From contig JAJFGZ010000043.1 in NCBI GenBank assembly GCA_021775855.1, forward strand, positions 1 through 55,580: DNA of 55,580 nt, given 5' to 3'. Every line of letters starts with the position of its first letter. Within the stretch, counting starts at the first letter, position 1. A program made the position numbers and the translations under genes. This document shows, in pieces, positions 1 to 7,433 of the stretch. Under the pieces are notes generated by a model that had not been told where the DNA came from, did no database searches, and worked only from the letters and a program-made list of their open reading frames with translations. Source of the stretch: Hyphomicrobiales bacterium. Lineage in GTDB: Bacteria > Pseudomonadota > Alphaproteobacteria > Rhizobiales > NORP267.

Positions 1-179
1 GCGAACCACCAAAGCCCGCCGAGCCAGCTTGCATGGAGCAGCACCATGGCGGTGTAGTGGGATGCCCCGACCTCGTATCCGCCAGCCGCCATCAGGCGCG
101 CCGTATTTTTGCGCGCGAATACCAGTTCCCAAAGTCGTTGCCCGGTAACAAGGAGCAATATTCCGATTTGCAGGATCAT
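1..179 (-). CDS. isoprenylcysteine carboxyl methyltransferase-like membrane protein (partial)
   Basis: Only the first 59 codons are in the window; the rest lies beyond the left edge. I translated it by hand because it is too short for a standard ORF list. It starts MILQIGILLLVTGQRLWEL and continues with RKNTARLMAAGGYEVGASHY, which resembles the N-terminal end of the ICMT/PEMT membrane methyltransferases often found next to bacterial type III polyketide synthases. A hydrophobic first segment is followed by a basic loop and a second hydrophobic stretch (MVLLHASWLGGLWW). The start codon overlaps the stop of the upstream PKS gene in an ATGA arrangement, so the two are translationally coupled. The likely role, inferred from such pairs elsewhere, is O-methylation of the PKS product. 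The family is assigned from a short fragment. Confidence 0.75.
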   Translation of the reverse strand, partial: MILQIGILLLVTGQRLWELVFARKNTARLMAAGGYEVGASHYTAMVLLHASWLGGLWWF

Positions 180-1255
180 GCAGTGCCCGGCTCAACCAGG
201 GTCATCATGCTGAGCGTAAACCCGGGGCCAAGCGCTGAGAGGAGGCGGCGTCCGGAAATGCCCTTGTCGAGGGCCGCGCGCAACACAAACAAAGCCGTCG
301 GTCCGGACATATTGCCGAATTTGCGAAGGATTTCACGTTCGATGGAGAGGTCCCCAGCGGGGATTTCAAGAGCGGATTCGAGCGCCTCGATGACTTTGCG
401 CCCGCCCGGATGAAACACATAGCCATCGATATCCTTGCGGGTTAGATCGTGCACGTCGAGAAACCTGTCGATCGCCGCCGGAACCCGCTCTTTGGCAAGC
501 GCCGGGATGCTGGATGAAAAGATCACGCCAAAACCGTGTTCGTCCAGCCGCCAGCCCATAACGTCCAGCGTATCAGGCCATGTGTGCTCGCCAGCATATT
601 CGAACGTTGCAAGCTGACGATGGTCCGGTGCGGCTGAGAGGATGGCGGCCGCGGCCCCGTCGCTGAACAGGGCTGAGGCAACAATATTTGCCTTGGTGAG
701 TTCATCGACCCGGAATGCCAGGCTGCACAATTCAAGCGCGACCATCAAAACGGTCTCGCCGCCGCCCTCTGCCAGCCGGCTTGCGATGGAGAGACCCGAC
801 ACGCCCCCGGCGCAGCCAAGCCCGAAGACCGGGACCCGCTTGACGTCCTGACGAAACCCGAGGGCCGTCAATTGAATAGCCTCGATCCCCGGTGTCGCAA
901 TCCCGGTGGAACAAACGAACACGATCGTATCAATTTCGCGTGCCTGGAGGCCCGCGTCCTTCAAGGCCGCTTCAACGGCGTCCGCATACAAGGTCTGTGC
1001 GCCCTCGACAAATTTCCCCATCCGCTCGGGCCATAGCCGGGGTTCGTAATACCATTCGACCGGGCAGACGGTGTGGCGGGTCTCGATCCCGGAATTCGGA
1101 AAAACTTTGGCAACGCGCTCAAAAACACCAGTGCTGCCGGTAAACATATGGCGCGCAAAATCTTCGGCCTCAGCCTGGGAAACGGCGTTCGGGGGAAGCG
1201 CTGTCCCTAAACCGACCAACCCGACTGGCCTTCGATAATTAGATATATCAAGCAT
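176..1255 (-). CDS. type III polyketide synthase (chalcone/stilbene synthase-like)
   Basis: This is a 359-residue thiolase-fold condensing enzyme that would extend an acyl-CoA starter with malonyl-CoA to give an alkylpyrone or alkylresorcinol-type product. The catalytic triad is visible: Cys148 in GLGCAGG, His282 in FHPGG and Asn315 in FGNMSGPT. Cys-His-Asn also fits FabH, but the FGNMSGPT context, the genome partner and the length favour type III PKS. I chose the ATG at 1255 because GGAAG lies five bases upstream. The in-frame GTG at 1282 abuts its own purine-rich stretch too closely. The gene is coupled by ATGA to the ICMT-like gene and diverges from an SDR gene. The product is not predictable from sequence alone. 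Confidence 0.88.
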   Translation of the reverse strand: MLDISNYRRPVGLVGLGTALPPNAVSQAEAEDFARHMFTGSTGVFERVAKVFPNSGIETRHTVCPVEWYYEPRLWPERMGKFVEGAQTLYADAVEAALKDAGLQAREIDTIVFVCSTGIATPGIEAIQLTALGFRQDVKRVPVFGLGCAGGVSGLSIASRLAEGGGETVLMVALELCSLAFRVDELTKANIVASALFSDGAAAAILSAAPDHRQLATFEYAGEHTWPDTLDVMGWRLDEHGFGVIFSSSIPALAKERVPAAIDRFLDVHDLTRKDIDGYVFHPGGRKVIEALESALEIPAGDLSIEREILRKFGNMSGPTALFVLRAALDKGISGRRLLSALGPGFTLSMMTLVEPGTA

Positions 1256-1410
1256 GCGGTCTTCCAATGCAGAAATGCCCACCTCCGCAGAATGGATTGT
1301 TTAGCCAAGGCTTGTGTCGGGAACAAGACAAACTATCCATCTATGTTGTGGACCAGGTGGGCGATATCCAGTCTAATCACGGCACTGTGTTGAACGGCGC
1401 CGGGGAAGAT

Positions 1411-2154
1411 ATGGAGAAGAAAATCGTTCTGGTAACGGGTGCCGCATCCGGCATGGGGGCGGCGACCGCGCGGCTGTTCGCGGGCGCCGGCGCAACGATT
1501 ATCGCGGTAGACCTCAACGAAGCCGGGCTGAACGACGCCGCCGCCGATTTTGGCGCAGCTTTCTGTTTGACCGGGGATGTGTCCGACTCCGGATTCTGTA
1601 ATCACTGTATTGAGGAGACCGTCAAGCGGTTTGGCCGCATCGATATCCTCGTGAATGCCGCCGGGATTATCCGGCGTAGCGACGCGGCCGGCACGTCGGA
1701 CGACGACTGGCGACGGGTCATGGCGGTCAACGTGGATGGTGTGTTTTTCATGTCGCGGGCGGGCGTCGCGGTGATGAAGGAGCAACAATCCGGCACAATT
1801 ATCAATTTCGGCTCGATCTGGGGAGGGATCGGCGCTGCGGGCACGCTTGCCTATTGCGCGTCCAAGGGCGCGGTTCACCAAATCACCCGGGCAATGGCGC
1901 TGGATCACGCGCCTGATGGCATCCGGATCAACGCGGTCTGCCCAGGGGAGGTGAATACCCCGATGCTGGCGTCGGAGCGCGATGCGCCGCCGACGCAAGC
2001 GGATCTGCAGGCACTGGCCGACGCCACCATCCCCATGAAGCGACTTGCAGAGCCGGAGGAAGTGGCCCGGGTCGTTTTGTTTTTGGCTTCCGATGATGCC
2101 AGCTATATGACCGGAGCGCTTGTCCCGGTGGATGCAGGTTACACGGCGCGTTGA
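1411..2154 (+). CDS. SDR family NAD(P)-dependent oxidoreductase
   Basis: This 247-residue protein is a classical short-chain dehydrogenase. The cofactor motif TGAASGMG lies at residues 8-15, NAAG is the NNAG equivalent, the catalytic serine sits in GSIWGG, and the YCASK motif carries Tyr and Lys. The C-terminal SDDASYMTGALVPVDAGY is the usual FabG-like ending. An Asp after the second strand (VDLNEAG) suggests NAD rather than NADP preference. The ATG at 1411 is preceded by GGGGAAG; the open frame extends back to 1267 but that part does not look like SDR sequence. The gene diverges from the PKS/ICMT pair. The substrate is unknown, and a role in tailoring a polyketide is only a guess from position. 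Confidence 0.9.
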   Translation: MEKKIVLVTGAASGMGAATARLFAGAGATIIAVDLNEAGLNDAAADFGAAFCLTGDVSDSGFCNHCIEETVKRFGRIDILVNAAGIIRRSDAAGTSDDDWRRVMAVNVDGVFFMSRAGVAVMKEQQSGTIINFGSIWGGIGAAGTLAYCASKGAVHQITRAMALDHAPDGIRINAVCPGEVNTPMLASERDAPPTQADLQALADATIPMKRLAEPEEVARVVLFLASDDASYMTGALVPVDAGYTAR

Positions 2155-2175
2155 ACAAATTTCCGCGATGGAGCG

Positions 2176-2598
2176 CTACCCCGCCGCGCCCGCCGCATAG
2201 TCACCCGCAAACTCGTCGCTGGGCGCAATCGGCTTGATGATATCAATCAATATGCCGTTTGGGTCCTGGGTAATGAAATGGCGTTGACCGAAAGCCTCGT
2301 CGCGCAATTCTCGGAGGATCGGAAGTCTGGCATTTCTCGCGGCCTGATATTCCTTGTCGGCATCCTCGACCTCAAAGTTCAGGATGAGCCCGCGAGAAAG
2401 TATACGCGCTTGTTCGGGGATGGTTTCGTGGTCGTAGCGAACAATTGCCAAATTGACGCTTTCGTCTTCGCCGGACTGTAAATGAGCATACCAATCCGTT
2501 TCGAACAGACCCGTGAAGCGAAAATTGTCCTTGTAGAACTTGGTGGTCAGTTCGACATCCTCGACGAGAATGACAGGATAATAGCTGGTGGTTTTCAT
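2176..2598 (-). CDS. VOC family (glyoxalase/bleomycin-resistance fold) protein
   Basis: This 140-residue protein is a single vicinal-oxygen-chelate domain pair. It opens with [22 protein letters not shown] and ends in [17 protein letters not shown], the typical beta-alpha-beta-beta-beta halves of small glyoxalase-like proteins. The start at 2598 is chosen because GGAGCAAGG precedes it, although the frame opens upstream. It is transcribed divergently from a TetR gene, and two perfect operator-like palindromes lie between the two starts, so it is the likely target of that regulator. The sequence does not distinguish a dioxygenase, a glyoxalase or a binding protein. Confidence 0.85.
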   Translation of the reverse strand: MKTTSYYPVILVEDVELTTKFYKDNFRFTGLFETDWYAHLQSGEDESVNLAIVRYDHETIPEQARILSRGLILNFEVEDADKEYQAARNARLPILRELRDEAFGQRHFITQDPNGILIDIIKPIAPSDEFAGDYAAGAAG

Positions 2599-2623
2599 GG
2601 TCCTTGCTCCGTGCATTAAAAAA

Positions 2624-2640
2624 ACGTACACAATGTACGT
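2624..2640. promoter_or_regulatory. palindromic operator candidate, VOC-proximal
   Basis: ACGTACA-CAA-TGTACGT is a perfect inverted repeat with 7-bp arms and a 3-bp spacer. It sits 26 bp upstream of the VOC start codon and has the same architecture as the second palindrome 29 bp away. This is the expected form of a TetR-family operator. The assignment to the adjacent regulator is an inference from position. Confidence 0.75.
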
Positions 2641-2652
2641 AAGTGTAATTAA

Positions 2653-2669
2653 ACATACAGGCTGTATGT
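2653..2669. promoter_or_regulatory. palindromic operator candidate, tetR-proximal
   Basis: ACATACA-GGC-TGTATGT is a perfect 7-3-7 inverted repeat ending one base before the TetR start codon. It shares the scheme AC(G/A)TACA-N3-TGTA(C/T)GT with the palindrome at 2624. The two centres are 29 bp apart, close to three helical turns, which would place two dimers on nearly the same DNA face. Autorepression is likely. The position also implies a leaderless or nearly leaderless tetR message. Confidence 0.75.
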
Positions 2670-3284
2670 ATGCAAGAGAAAATCAAACGGCAATCCAACA
2701 AGGCGCGCACCAAGCAAACCAAATCTGCTTTGAAGGTTGCCGCGCGAGCCCTGTTCCTTGAGAAGGGGTTCAGTGCCACGGGAACCCAGGAAATTGTCAG
2801 GAATGCCAATGTGACAAGGGGAGCGCTTTATCACCATTACGACGACAAGCGCGGGCTTTTCAGGGATCTCGTCGAAGACGAATTCCGTGCTGTTGCCTTG
2901 CAAATAGACAATAGCAGCCGTGATGCCAACGACCCGCTGGAAGCACTCAAACAAGGCTCCAACGCGTTTATATCGGCAATGGCAAACAATGGCCGTACAA
3001 AACTGGTTTTAGTCGAGGCACCTGCAATTTTGGGCCGCGACGCCGTCCGCACAATCGAGGACCGTTACACCCGCAAAACGTTGCGTGTTGGATTAAGTGA
3101 AGCAATGAATGCCGGCTGCATTTCGGCACAGCCGCTCGATGCGCTGATCGAAATCATGAACGCGATTTTTGACAGTGCGGCACTCAATATCGAAGCGGGG
3201 ATTGCGAGCAAGGATATAATCTCGGTCGTCCATGCCATACTAGACGGCTTGGCGACCAGCAATGAACGGAAATCTTCTTCCTAA
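2670..3284 (+). CDS. TetR/AcrR family transcriptional regulator
   Basis: This is a 204-residue TetR regulator. The N-terminal helix-turn-helix is clear ([20 protein letters not shown] followed by [17 protein letters not shown]), and the helical ligand-binding domain is unassigned. The start at 2670 directly follows a palindrome, so there is no Shine-Dalgarno sequence and the message may be leaderless. No other in-frame ATG precedes the HTH. It probably represses itself and the divergent VOC gene through the palindromes at 2624 and 2653. The effector is unknown. Confidence 0.92.
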   Translation: MQEKIKRQSNKARTKQTKSALKVAARALFLEKGFSATGTQEIVRNANVTRGALYHHYDDKRGLFRDLVEDEFRAVALQIDNSSRDANDPLEALKQGSNAFISAMANNGRTKLVLVEAPAILGRDAVRTIEDRYTRKTLRVGLSEAMNAGCISAQPLDALIEIMNAIFDSAALNIEAGIASKDIISVVHAILDGLATSNERKSSS

Positions 3285-3405
3285 AGCCCTTCCGGTCAAG
3301 CGGGGTTTTATTGCCCGGAGAGCTTCGGAATATAAAGTCGAATATTTTTCGTGGAACATCCGGGATAGTGTGTCGCGACAGCTCGGGGTCGGGCAGGGGG
3401 CATTT

Positions 3406-3726
3406 CTACCAGGCGCAAATCTGGGTCTTCGTCTCGTTATTGACCCAACAGGCGGCGTCCTGGCGCGAGCGGATATACAGGCCAGGCAATCCGACCGTGC
3501 GCCCAGTACCGAAATCTGCATTGCCATAGGCCACGCCAGGTTGACTCACGTTCAACGTGAAGGTCGGCCTGTTCGGTGCGGAGATCACAAAACTTCCATC
3601 TCCGCCAAAACCCTGAAAGGTGCAATTGTAGTAGCCGTCGTCGGTGGTGAAACACCTCGCCGCCTTGGCTTCCGCGCGCGGGGCAAACGCCAGCAAGGCA
3701 AACAAACCAACAATCAGTTTCAACAT
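3406..3726 (-). CDS. small secreted protein of unknown function
   Basis: This protein has 106 residues with a clear signal peptide (MLKLIVGLFALLAFAPRAEA, cleavage after AEA). The predicted mature part is about 86 residues, rich in Gly, aromatic residues and Asn, and carries three cysteines (ARCF, YNCTF, ACWV) plus one near the C-terminus (QICAW). Four cysteines in a small exported protein suggest disulfides. The ATG at 3726 has GGAGAG upstream, and the longer open frame is rejected because it buries the signal peptide. I do not recognise a family. It lies between the TetR gene and the DUF2461 gene. Confidence 0.7.
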   Translation of the reverse strand: MLKLIVGLFALLAFAPRAEAKAARCFTTDDGYYNCTFQGFGGDGSFVISAPNRPTFTLNVSQPGVAYGNADFGTGRTVGLPGLYIRSRQDAACWVNNETKTQICAW

Positions 3727-3823
3727 GCCGCTCTCCAAAAAGTTGGCCGATACAATCCTGTGCCTCTCAATTTGAGAGAATAGATCAAGGCCTGGGGGAT
3801 ATGCAATTCCAACCCGCTCGAAG

Positions 3824-4504
3824 TCATAAAGACTGGAGCCAGTCGACAACCGGTTTGAGGCGGCCAAACGAGGTGGTGCAGGAGGGAACGAGATTTGGTT
3901 CCGACACCATGTCAGCGTTTTCCAGGTCTATCCAAACGGCAAGGCTTTTGCGCCGCAGATTTTCTGCAAACTGATGGTCTTTATCGAACCCGGGCGGGAC
4001 ACGCTTTAGTTCCGGTTTGCTGATACGGATTCCGCTATTGTTCATTTGGTTGAGAATTCCAGCCAATTCCCTGCCTCCGGAACCAGCGACCTGCTCCCGG
4101 AATTTTTCCAGCAATTGTTTGTCGAACCCGAACACCCCGGCACCGAGGGCAAGTTTTCCAGGCTCCAGCCCAAAAAACCATGCAGGCGACACCCCCTCGC
4201 GGCCGGCCGGTAAAAAAGAAATATGGAGGTGGGCGTTATAGGGCGTTTTGTCTTTCGAGAACCGCACATCGCGGTGGACACGAAAAATCTTGAAATCGTG
4301 AATGTCACCGGTCAGATCCGCTAACGCGTCGGCCATCAGGGTGCAAAATTGCTGCGCCGGCAACTTAACGGCCTGTTCGTAGGCCGACTTGTTCTCAGCG
4401 AACCAGTCGCGGTTGTTGTTGGCCTTCAGGGCTTCGAGGAATGTGGCCGTCTCGGGCGGAAAATGCCAGGTCTCGGCGCTCAGGATTTCGGACTGTTTGA
4501 CCAT
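3824..4504 (-). CDS. DUF2461 domain-containing protein (TIGR02453 family)
   Basis: This 226-residue protein begins its domain with FPPETATFLEALKANNNRDWF and continues with the signature FKIFRVHRDVRFSKDKTPYN and the AGFFL-like PAWFFGLEPGKLALGAG. This is the DUF2461/TIGR02453 pattern. The biochemical function of the family is not established. The gene lies 5 bp downstream of a TfoX-like gene and reads in the same direction, so it is probably the last gene of a GFA-TfoX-DUF2461 transcription unit. Confidence 0.88.
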   Translation of the reverse strand: MVKQSEILSAETWHFPPETATFLEALKANNNRDWFAENKSAYEQAVKLPAQQFCTLMADALADLTGDIHDFKIFRVHRDVRFSKDKTPYNAHLHISFLPAGREGVSPAWFFGLEPGKLALGAGVFGFDKQLLEKFREQVAGSGGRELAGILNQMNNSGIRISKPELKRVPPGFDKDHQFAENLRRKSLAVWIDLENADMVSEPNLVPSCTTSFGRLKPVVDWLQSL

Positions 4505-4509
4505 GACAA

Positions 4510-4851
4510 TTATTTTGCAGGCAAAGTGGCGACGAAGCTAAGGGCCAGCGAAACCCAGTTTTTCATGGCGTCCTCATCGCAGGTTTCCTCGTCTACAAAG
4601 ACCAGCCCGCCCATGCGTCGGCCACCTTGTTCCATAATTGTCGCGCCATCGCGGGCAAGCGCCTCGGCCTCGTTGACTTTGCCGACCCGGAACATAAAGC
4701 GTCCGTCTCCATCCTTGGACCTGTCGGCGCCGCCGATCATGTTGCCGTGATGCAGGAAACAAATACCGCCCATCATGCGCTTTTCGGTAATGCCCTCGTG
4801 ACCGTCGAGCACGCCACGGAACCTGCCCGCCAGCTCTTCATCGTAGGCCAT
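4510..4851 (-). CDS. TfoX N-terminal domain protein
   Basis: This 113-residue protein consists of a stand-alone TfoX N-terminal domain: EKRMMGGICFLHHGNMIGG near residue 23, then FMFRVGK and GRRMGGLVFVDEE. Full-length TfoX/Sxy regulates competence in gammaproteobacteria, but short versions such as this are widespread and of unknown role, so no competence function is claimed. Its start directly abuts the GFA stop, and it is followed 5 bp later by the DUF2461 gene. Confidence 0.87.
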   Translation of the reverse strand: MAYDEELAGRFRGVLDGHEGITEKRMMGGICFLHHGNMIGGADRSKDGDGRFMFRVGKVNEAEALARDGATIMEQGGRRMGGLVFVDEETCDEDAMKNWVSLALSFVATLPAK

Positions 4852-5304
4852 CTACTGCGCGCTTTGACTGTTCTTTATTATCTCCTGTGGGCCGCCTTCC
4901 GGCATTTCAGGGAAGGAGGGAATATTGGGGTCGACCTGGTCCCAGGACGCCGCGCGGCTCGCATAGACAGTTATCGCTGGTTTGGCGACTTCGGGATCAT
5001 CGAGACTGGATGCGCGCGGAAAAACCATTTCGGGCATGCTGGAATTATTCGAATACACCGCCGAGCCACATTTCGGGCAGAACCCCCTGGAGACCATATT
5101 TCCGCTATCCGCAGGATATTCGTAAAACGTCACGTCGCCCGAGACGCTGAACGCCTCTTTGGGAATGACCATATTCGTGCAATGCCCGGTTCCACTTAGC
5201 TTGCGGCAATCATCGCAATGACAATGTCCGACCAAGATTGGGTCCGCGCTGCTTTCATATTTCACCGCACCACAATGGCATCCTCCGGTAAATCCTGATG
5301 ACAT
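4852..5304 (-). CDS. GFA family zinc protein (CENP-V/GFA domain)
   Basis: This 150-residue protein shows the full zinc pattern of the glutathione-dependent formaldehyde-activating (GFA) fold: CHCGAVKY near residue 9, CHCDDCRKLSG near residue 33 and CPKCGS near residue 77. The family name comes from Gfa, which condenses glutathione with formaldehyde, but most members have no proven activity. It is the first gene of a three-gene minus-strand unit with TfoX-like and DUF2461 genes. It diverges from an HxlR regulator that probably shares its promoter region. Confidence 0.9.
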   Translation of the reverse strand: MSSGFTGGCHCGAVKYESSADPILVGHCHCDDCRKLSGTGHCTNMVIPKEAFSVSGDVTFYEYPADSGNMVSRGFCPKCGSAVYSNNSSMPEMVFPRASSLDDPEVAKPAITVYASRAASWDQVDPNIPSFPEMPEGGPQEIIKNSQSAQ

Positions 5305-5460
5305 GGTAATTTCCCTTCCTGTTTGATTTGCCTACCCGAATTTCTGATCGTTCTCAGTTCCGGTTTCCCTGAAATTCCTTCAGGGTTCTATCCGGACCCT
5401 GAGAAACTCAGCATAAAAAAGAAACTTGCGAATTGCAATAGACAAGTTTATATTTGTGAC

Positions 5461-5829
5461 ATGTCATTGCCCACTCGTCAGCCCCGCTCGGGGTGCCCGA
5501 TCGCCACCACACTCGACCTTGTCGGGGACCGATGGACGTTGGTTATTCTCCGGGACATGCAGACGGGAAAATCAAAATTCAGCGAGTTTCTCAGCTCTCC
5601 CGAGGGGATCGCCACCAACGTTCTGACGAACCGTTTGGAAAAGATGGTAAAAACCGGATTGGTGAGGAGAAAGGCTTATCAGAAACGTCCGCTCCGGCAC
5701 GAATTTCTCACGACAAAAAAAGGCCAGGCCCTTCTGCCTGTACTCCAGGAAATGTGCCATTGGGGCAACCGGTTCCTGCCCAACACCTGGGTGCCGCCGG
5801 AGAGTTTTATGCAGGCGAAGGCGGAGTAG
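5461..5829 (+). CDS. HxlR family winged-helix transcriptional regulator
   Basis: This 122-residue protein has the HxlR layout: a cysteine near the N-terminus (GCPIATTLDLVGDRWTLVIL), the recognition region FSEFLSSPEGIATNVLTNRL and the wing VRRKAYQKRPLRHEFLTTKKG. The family regulates responses to reactive aldehydes, electrophiles and other signals, and the N-terminal Cys is often the sensor. The ATG at 5461 is chosen because conserved sequence begins there; the frame extends upstream to 5323 without similarity. It diverges from the GFA unit. The immediately upstream stretch has a loose ACAA-N8-TTGT repeat that could be its operator. Confidence 0.9.
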   Translation: MSLPTRQPRSGCPIATTLDLVGDRWTLVILRDMQTGKSKFSEFLSSPEGIATNVLTNRLEKMVKTGLVRRKAYQKRPLRHEFLTTKKGQALLPVLQEMCHWGNRFLPNTWVPPESFMQAKAE

Positions 5830-5850
5830 ATTTGTCGACAGATGAGAACG

Positions 5851-5877
5851 CGTTGCCCGATCAATAGTCGAGCAACG
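5851..5877. terminator. hairpin downstream of the HxlR gene
   Basis: CGTTGC pairs with GCAACG, and an inner CGA pairs with TCG around the loop TCAATAG. It lies 21 bp past the HxlR stop codon. There is no T tract, so it is at best a weak or Rho-assisted terminator. Confidence 0.35.
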
Positions 5878-5897
5878 GGGCGGCGTCTGTCCCAACA

Positions 5898-6686
5898 ATG
5901 CAGCAGACCAGGCGGCTATTACAATTTGGCGATTTAGCTAGGGCACATCATACCTATTGGCCAGGGCACCACAAAATCGACAATGTCTTGGACAATCAAA
6001 AAGCGTCCGCTCAACCGAAAAACAAGAGTGTCTTGCGCAAAATTTATCTGATTGGTTTTGTTATTGCCGCCGCGATTGCGGGCTTGCTCGGTTACGGCGT
6101 CAAGGGATGGTTCGACGCGCGCCAGGATGCTGCCGGGCTGCAGGCTCGCGCACTGGAAATCGTTGCCGCGGGGCGCGGTGCCCACAGTTTGCGGCCCGAC
6201 CGGTTGTGGGCGCTTTTGCAAGTCCAGGACCCGGGATTTTACGATCATTCGGGCGTCGATTTTTCAACCCCTGGTGCGGGCTACACGACCCTTACCCAAT
6301 CGCTTTCAAAAAGGCTGGCGTTTGGCGAGTTTATTCCAGGCATCCGGAAAATTCGCCAGACGGGCTATGCCCTCGGCCTGGACAGTATTTTGTCGAAGGA
6401 CCTGCAAATTGCATTGTTTCTGGAGACCGCTGAAATGGGGAATAGCGATCAAGGGTGGGTTACCGGGTTTCACAATGCGAGCCAGGTCTTTTTCAAAACC
6501 CCGCTCAACGATATTACGGATACGCAGTTCTACGCCCTGGTCGCAGCCCTGATCGCCCCCGCGCAACTGGAAATTCAGCGGCCCGGTCCGAAGCTGGATG
6601 AACGCATCCGCCGTATATCCCGCTTGGTCAACGAGGAATGCCAGCCGCTGGATTTCAGCGACGTGTGGCTGGAGGGCTGTAAGTAG
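5898..6686 (+). CDS. GT51 transglycosylase-like membrane protein, catalytic Glu residues not conserved
   Basis: This 262-residue protein has one N-terminal membrane segment (about residues 49-66) and a periplasmic domain resembling the peptidoglycan glycosyltransferase GT51. Motif 1 reads VQDPGFYDHSGVDF where active enzymes have EDxxFxxHxGxD, so Gln110 stands in place of the catalytic Glu. Motif 2 is TLTQSLSKRL (normally QQLxKN). In the SKDxILExYLN motif the second Glu is replaced (SKDLQIALFLETAEMG, Ala172). It is therefore probably inactive as a transglycosylase, or has changed chemistry. An alternative TTG start at 5988 would remove an unconserved leader. It is not MtgA or PBP1 in length or domain content. 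Confidence 0.7.
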   Translation: MQQTRRLLQFGDLARAHHTYWPGHHKIDNVLDNQKASAQPKNKSVLRKIYLIGFVIAAAIAGLLGYGVKGWFDARQDAAGLQARALEIVAAGRGAHSLRPDRLWALLQVQDPGFYDHSGVDFSTPGAGYTTLTQSLSKRLAFGEFIPGIRKIRQTGYALGLDSILSKDLQIALFLETAEMGNSDQGWVTGFHNASQVFFKTPLNDITDTQFYALVAALIAPAQLEIQRPGPKLDERIRRISRLVNEECQPLDFSDVWLEGCK

Positions 6687-6692
6687 ATTGCA

Positions 6693-7124
6693 TCAGAAAT
6701 TTGGTCCGCTACCCCGCTCCGAGGGCAGAATATACGCCGCGTCGCGGGGATAAACCTCCAGCGGTTCGCCGCGGACGGTCTCTATCCGCGCCCGGGGCTT
6801 CATATAGACGTCGACATCTACCAGCGCATCGATACCATTTGACACCTGGATTTTAACACGGTCGTAGCCGTGAGCGAGGTGGCACCCCTCGAATTCGTCG
6901 AACCACAATAATTGCTCGATCGTAACATCGTGGATTTCGCCAATCACGCGTTGGCCCTGTCCCGGTTCGTTGATCAGCACAGGCGCGCCCCAGGGCCCGG
7001 TCAGGTGCAAGGGATAATGGTCGATGGTGCGATACACCCCGTCGCGAATTGCTCCGGTCCGGTCCACGTCAAAATTGTGAAAACCGCGTTTCAGCGTACC
7101 GTATATGAAGAGCGGGTTGGTCAA
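6693..7124 (-). CDS. gamma-glutamylcyclotransferase family protein (AIG2/GGACT-like)
   Basis: This 143-residue protein has the BtrG/GGCT fold signatures: FIYGTLKRG near the N-terminus forms the substrate-binding loop, and WFDEFEGCH supplies the likely catalytic glutamate. Members release 5-oxoproline from gamma-glutamyl amines or remain uncharacterised. The gene follows azlD by 3 bp and probably belongs to the ridA-azlC-azlD unit, an amino-acid-handling neighbourhood that fits a role in amine or peptide turnover. It ends 6 bp from the convergent GT51-like gene. Confidence 0.87.
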   Translation of the reverse strand: MTNPLFIYGTLKRGFHNFDVDRTGAIRDGVYRTIDHYPLHLTGPWGAPVLINEPGQGQRVIGEIHDVTIEQLLWFDEFEGCHLAHGYDRVKIQVSNGIDALVDVDVYMKPRARIETVRGEPLEVYPRDAAYILPSERGSGPNF

Positions 7125-7127
7125 GAT

Positions 7128-7433
7128 CTAACCAAGCCAAAGACCGAAACCGAGCAGGAACGCGATACCGACCATGGAACTGAAAAGCACATTCCCAGTG
7201 ACCCACATGGTACCCACGGTGCAGGCCAGCGCCGCCAGTTCAATCGGAGAGCCACGCATGGCGGCCGGACCTAGAATGGCCATCAGGGCGCACCCGGGAA
7301 GCGCTTCGAGAACCGAACGGTAACGCTCTATATTGCGGAACAGGGTCCCGGCGAGGTACCCGGAAATCCGGCAGCCATAGGCAATCGCGCCCATCATGAA
7401 GATGGCGAGTATGGCGCTGGATGCGTCAGGCAT
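7128..7433 (-). CDS. azlD: AzlD family branched-chain amino acid transport subunit
   Basis: This 101-residue hydrophobic protein has about three to four membrane segments. It contains the AzlD-like pattern SAILAIFMMGAIAYGCRISGY near the N-terminus and a central LPGCALMAILGPAA turn. AzlD is the small partner of AzlC in branched-chain amino acid (or analogue) export. Its start overlaps the 3' end of azlC by 8 bp, which indicates coupled translation. Confidence 0.88.
   Translation of the reverse strand: MPDASSAILAIFMMGAIAYGCRISGYLAGTLFRNIERYRSVLEALPGCALMAILGPAAMRGSPIELAALACTVGTMWVTGNVLFSSMVGIAFLLGFGLWLG

Noticed and set aside
4510..4851. Competence regulator TfoX
   Set aside because: Only the N-terminal domain is present, which is common in proteins with no link to competence.
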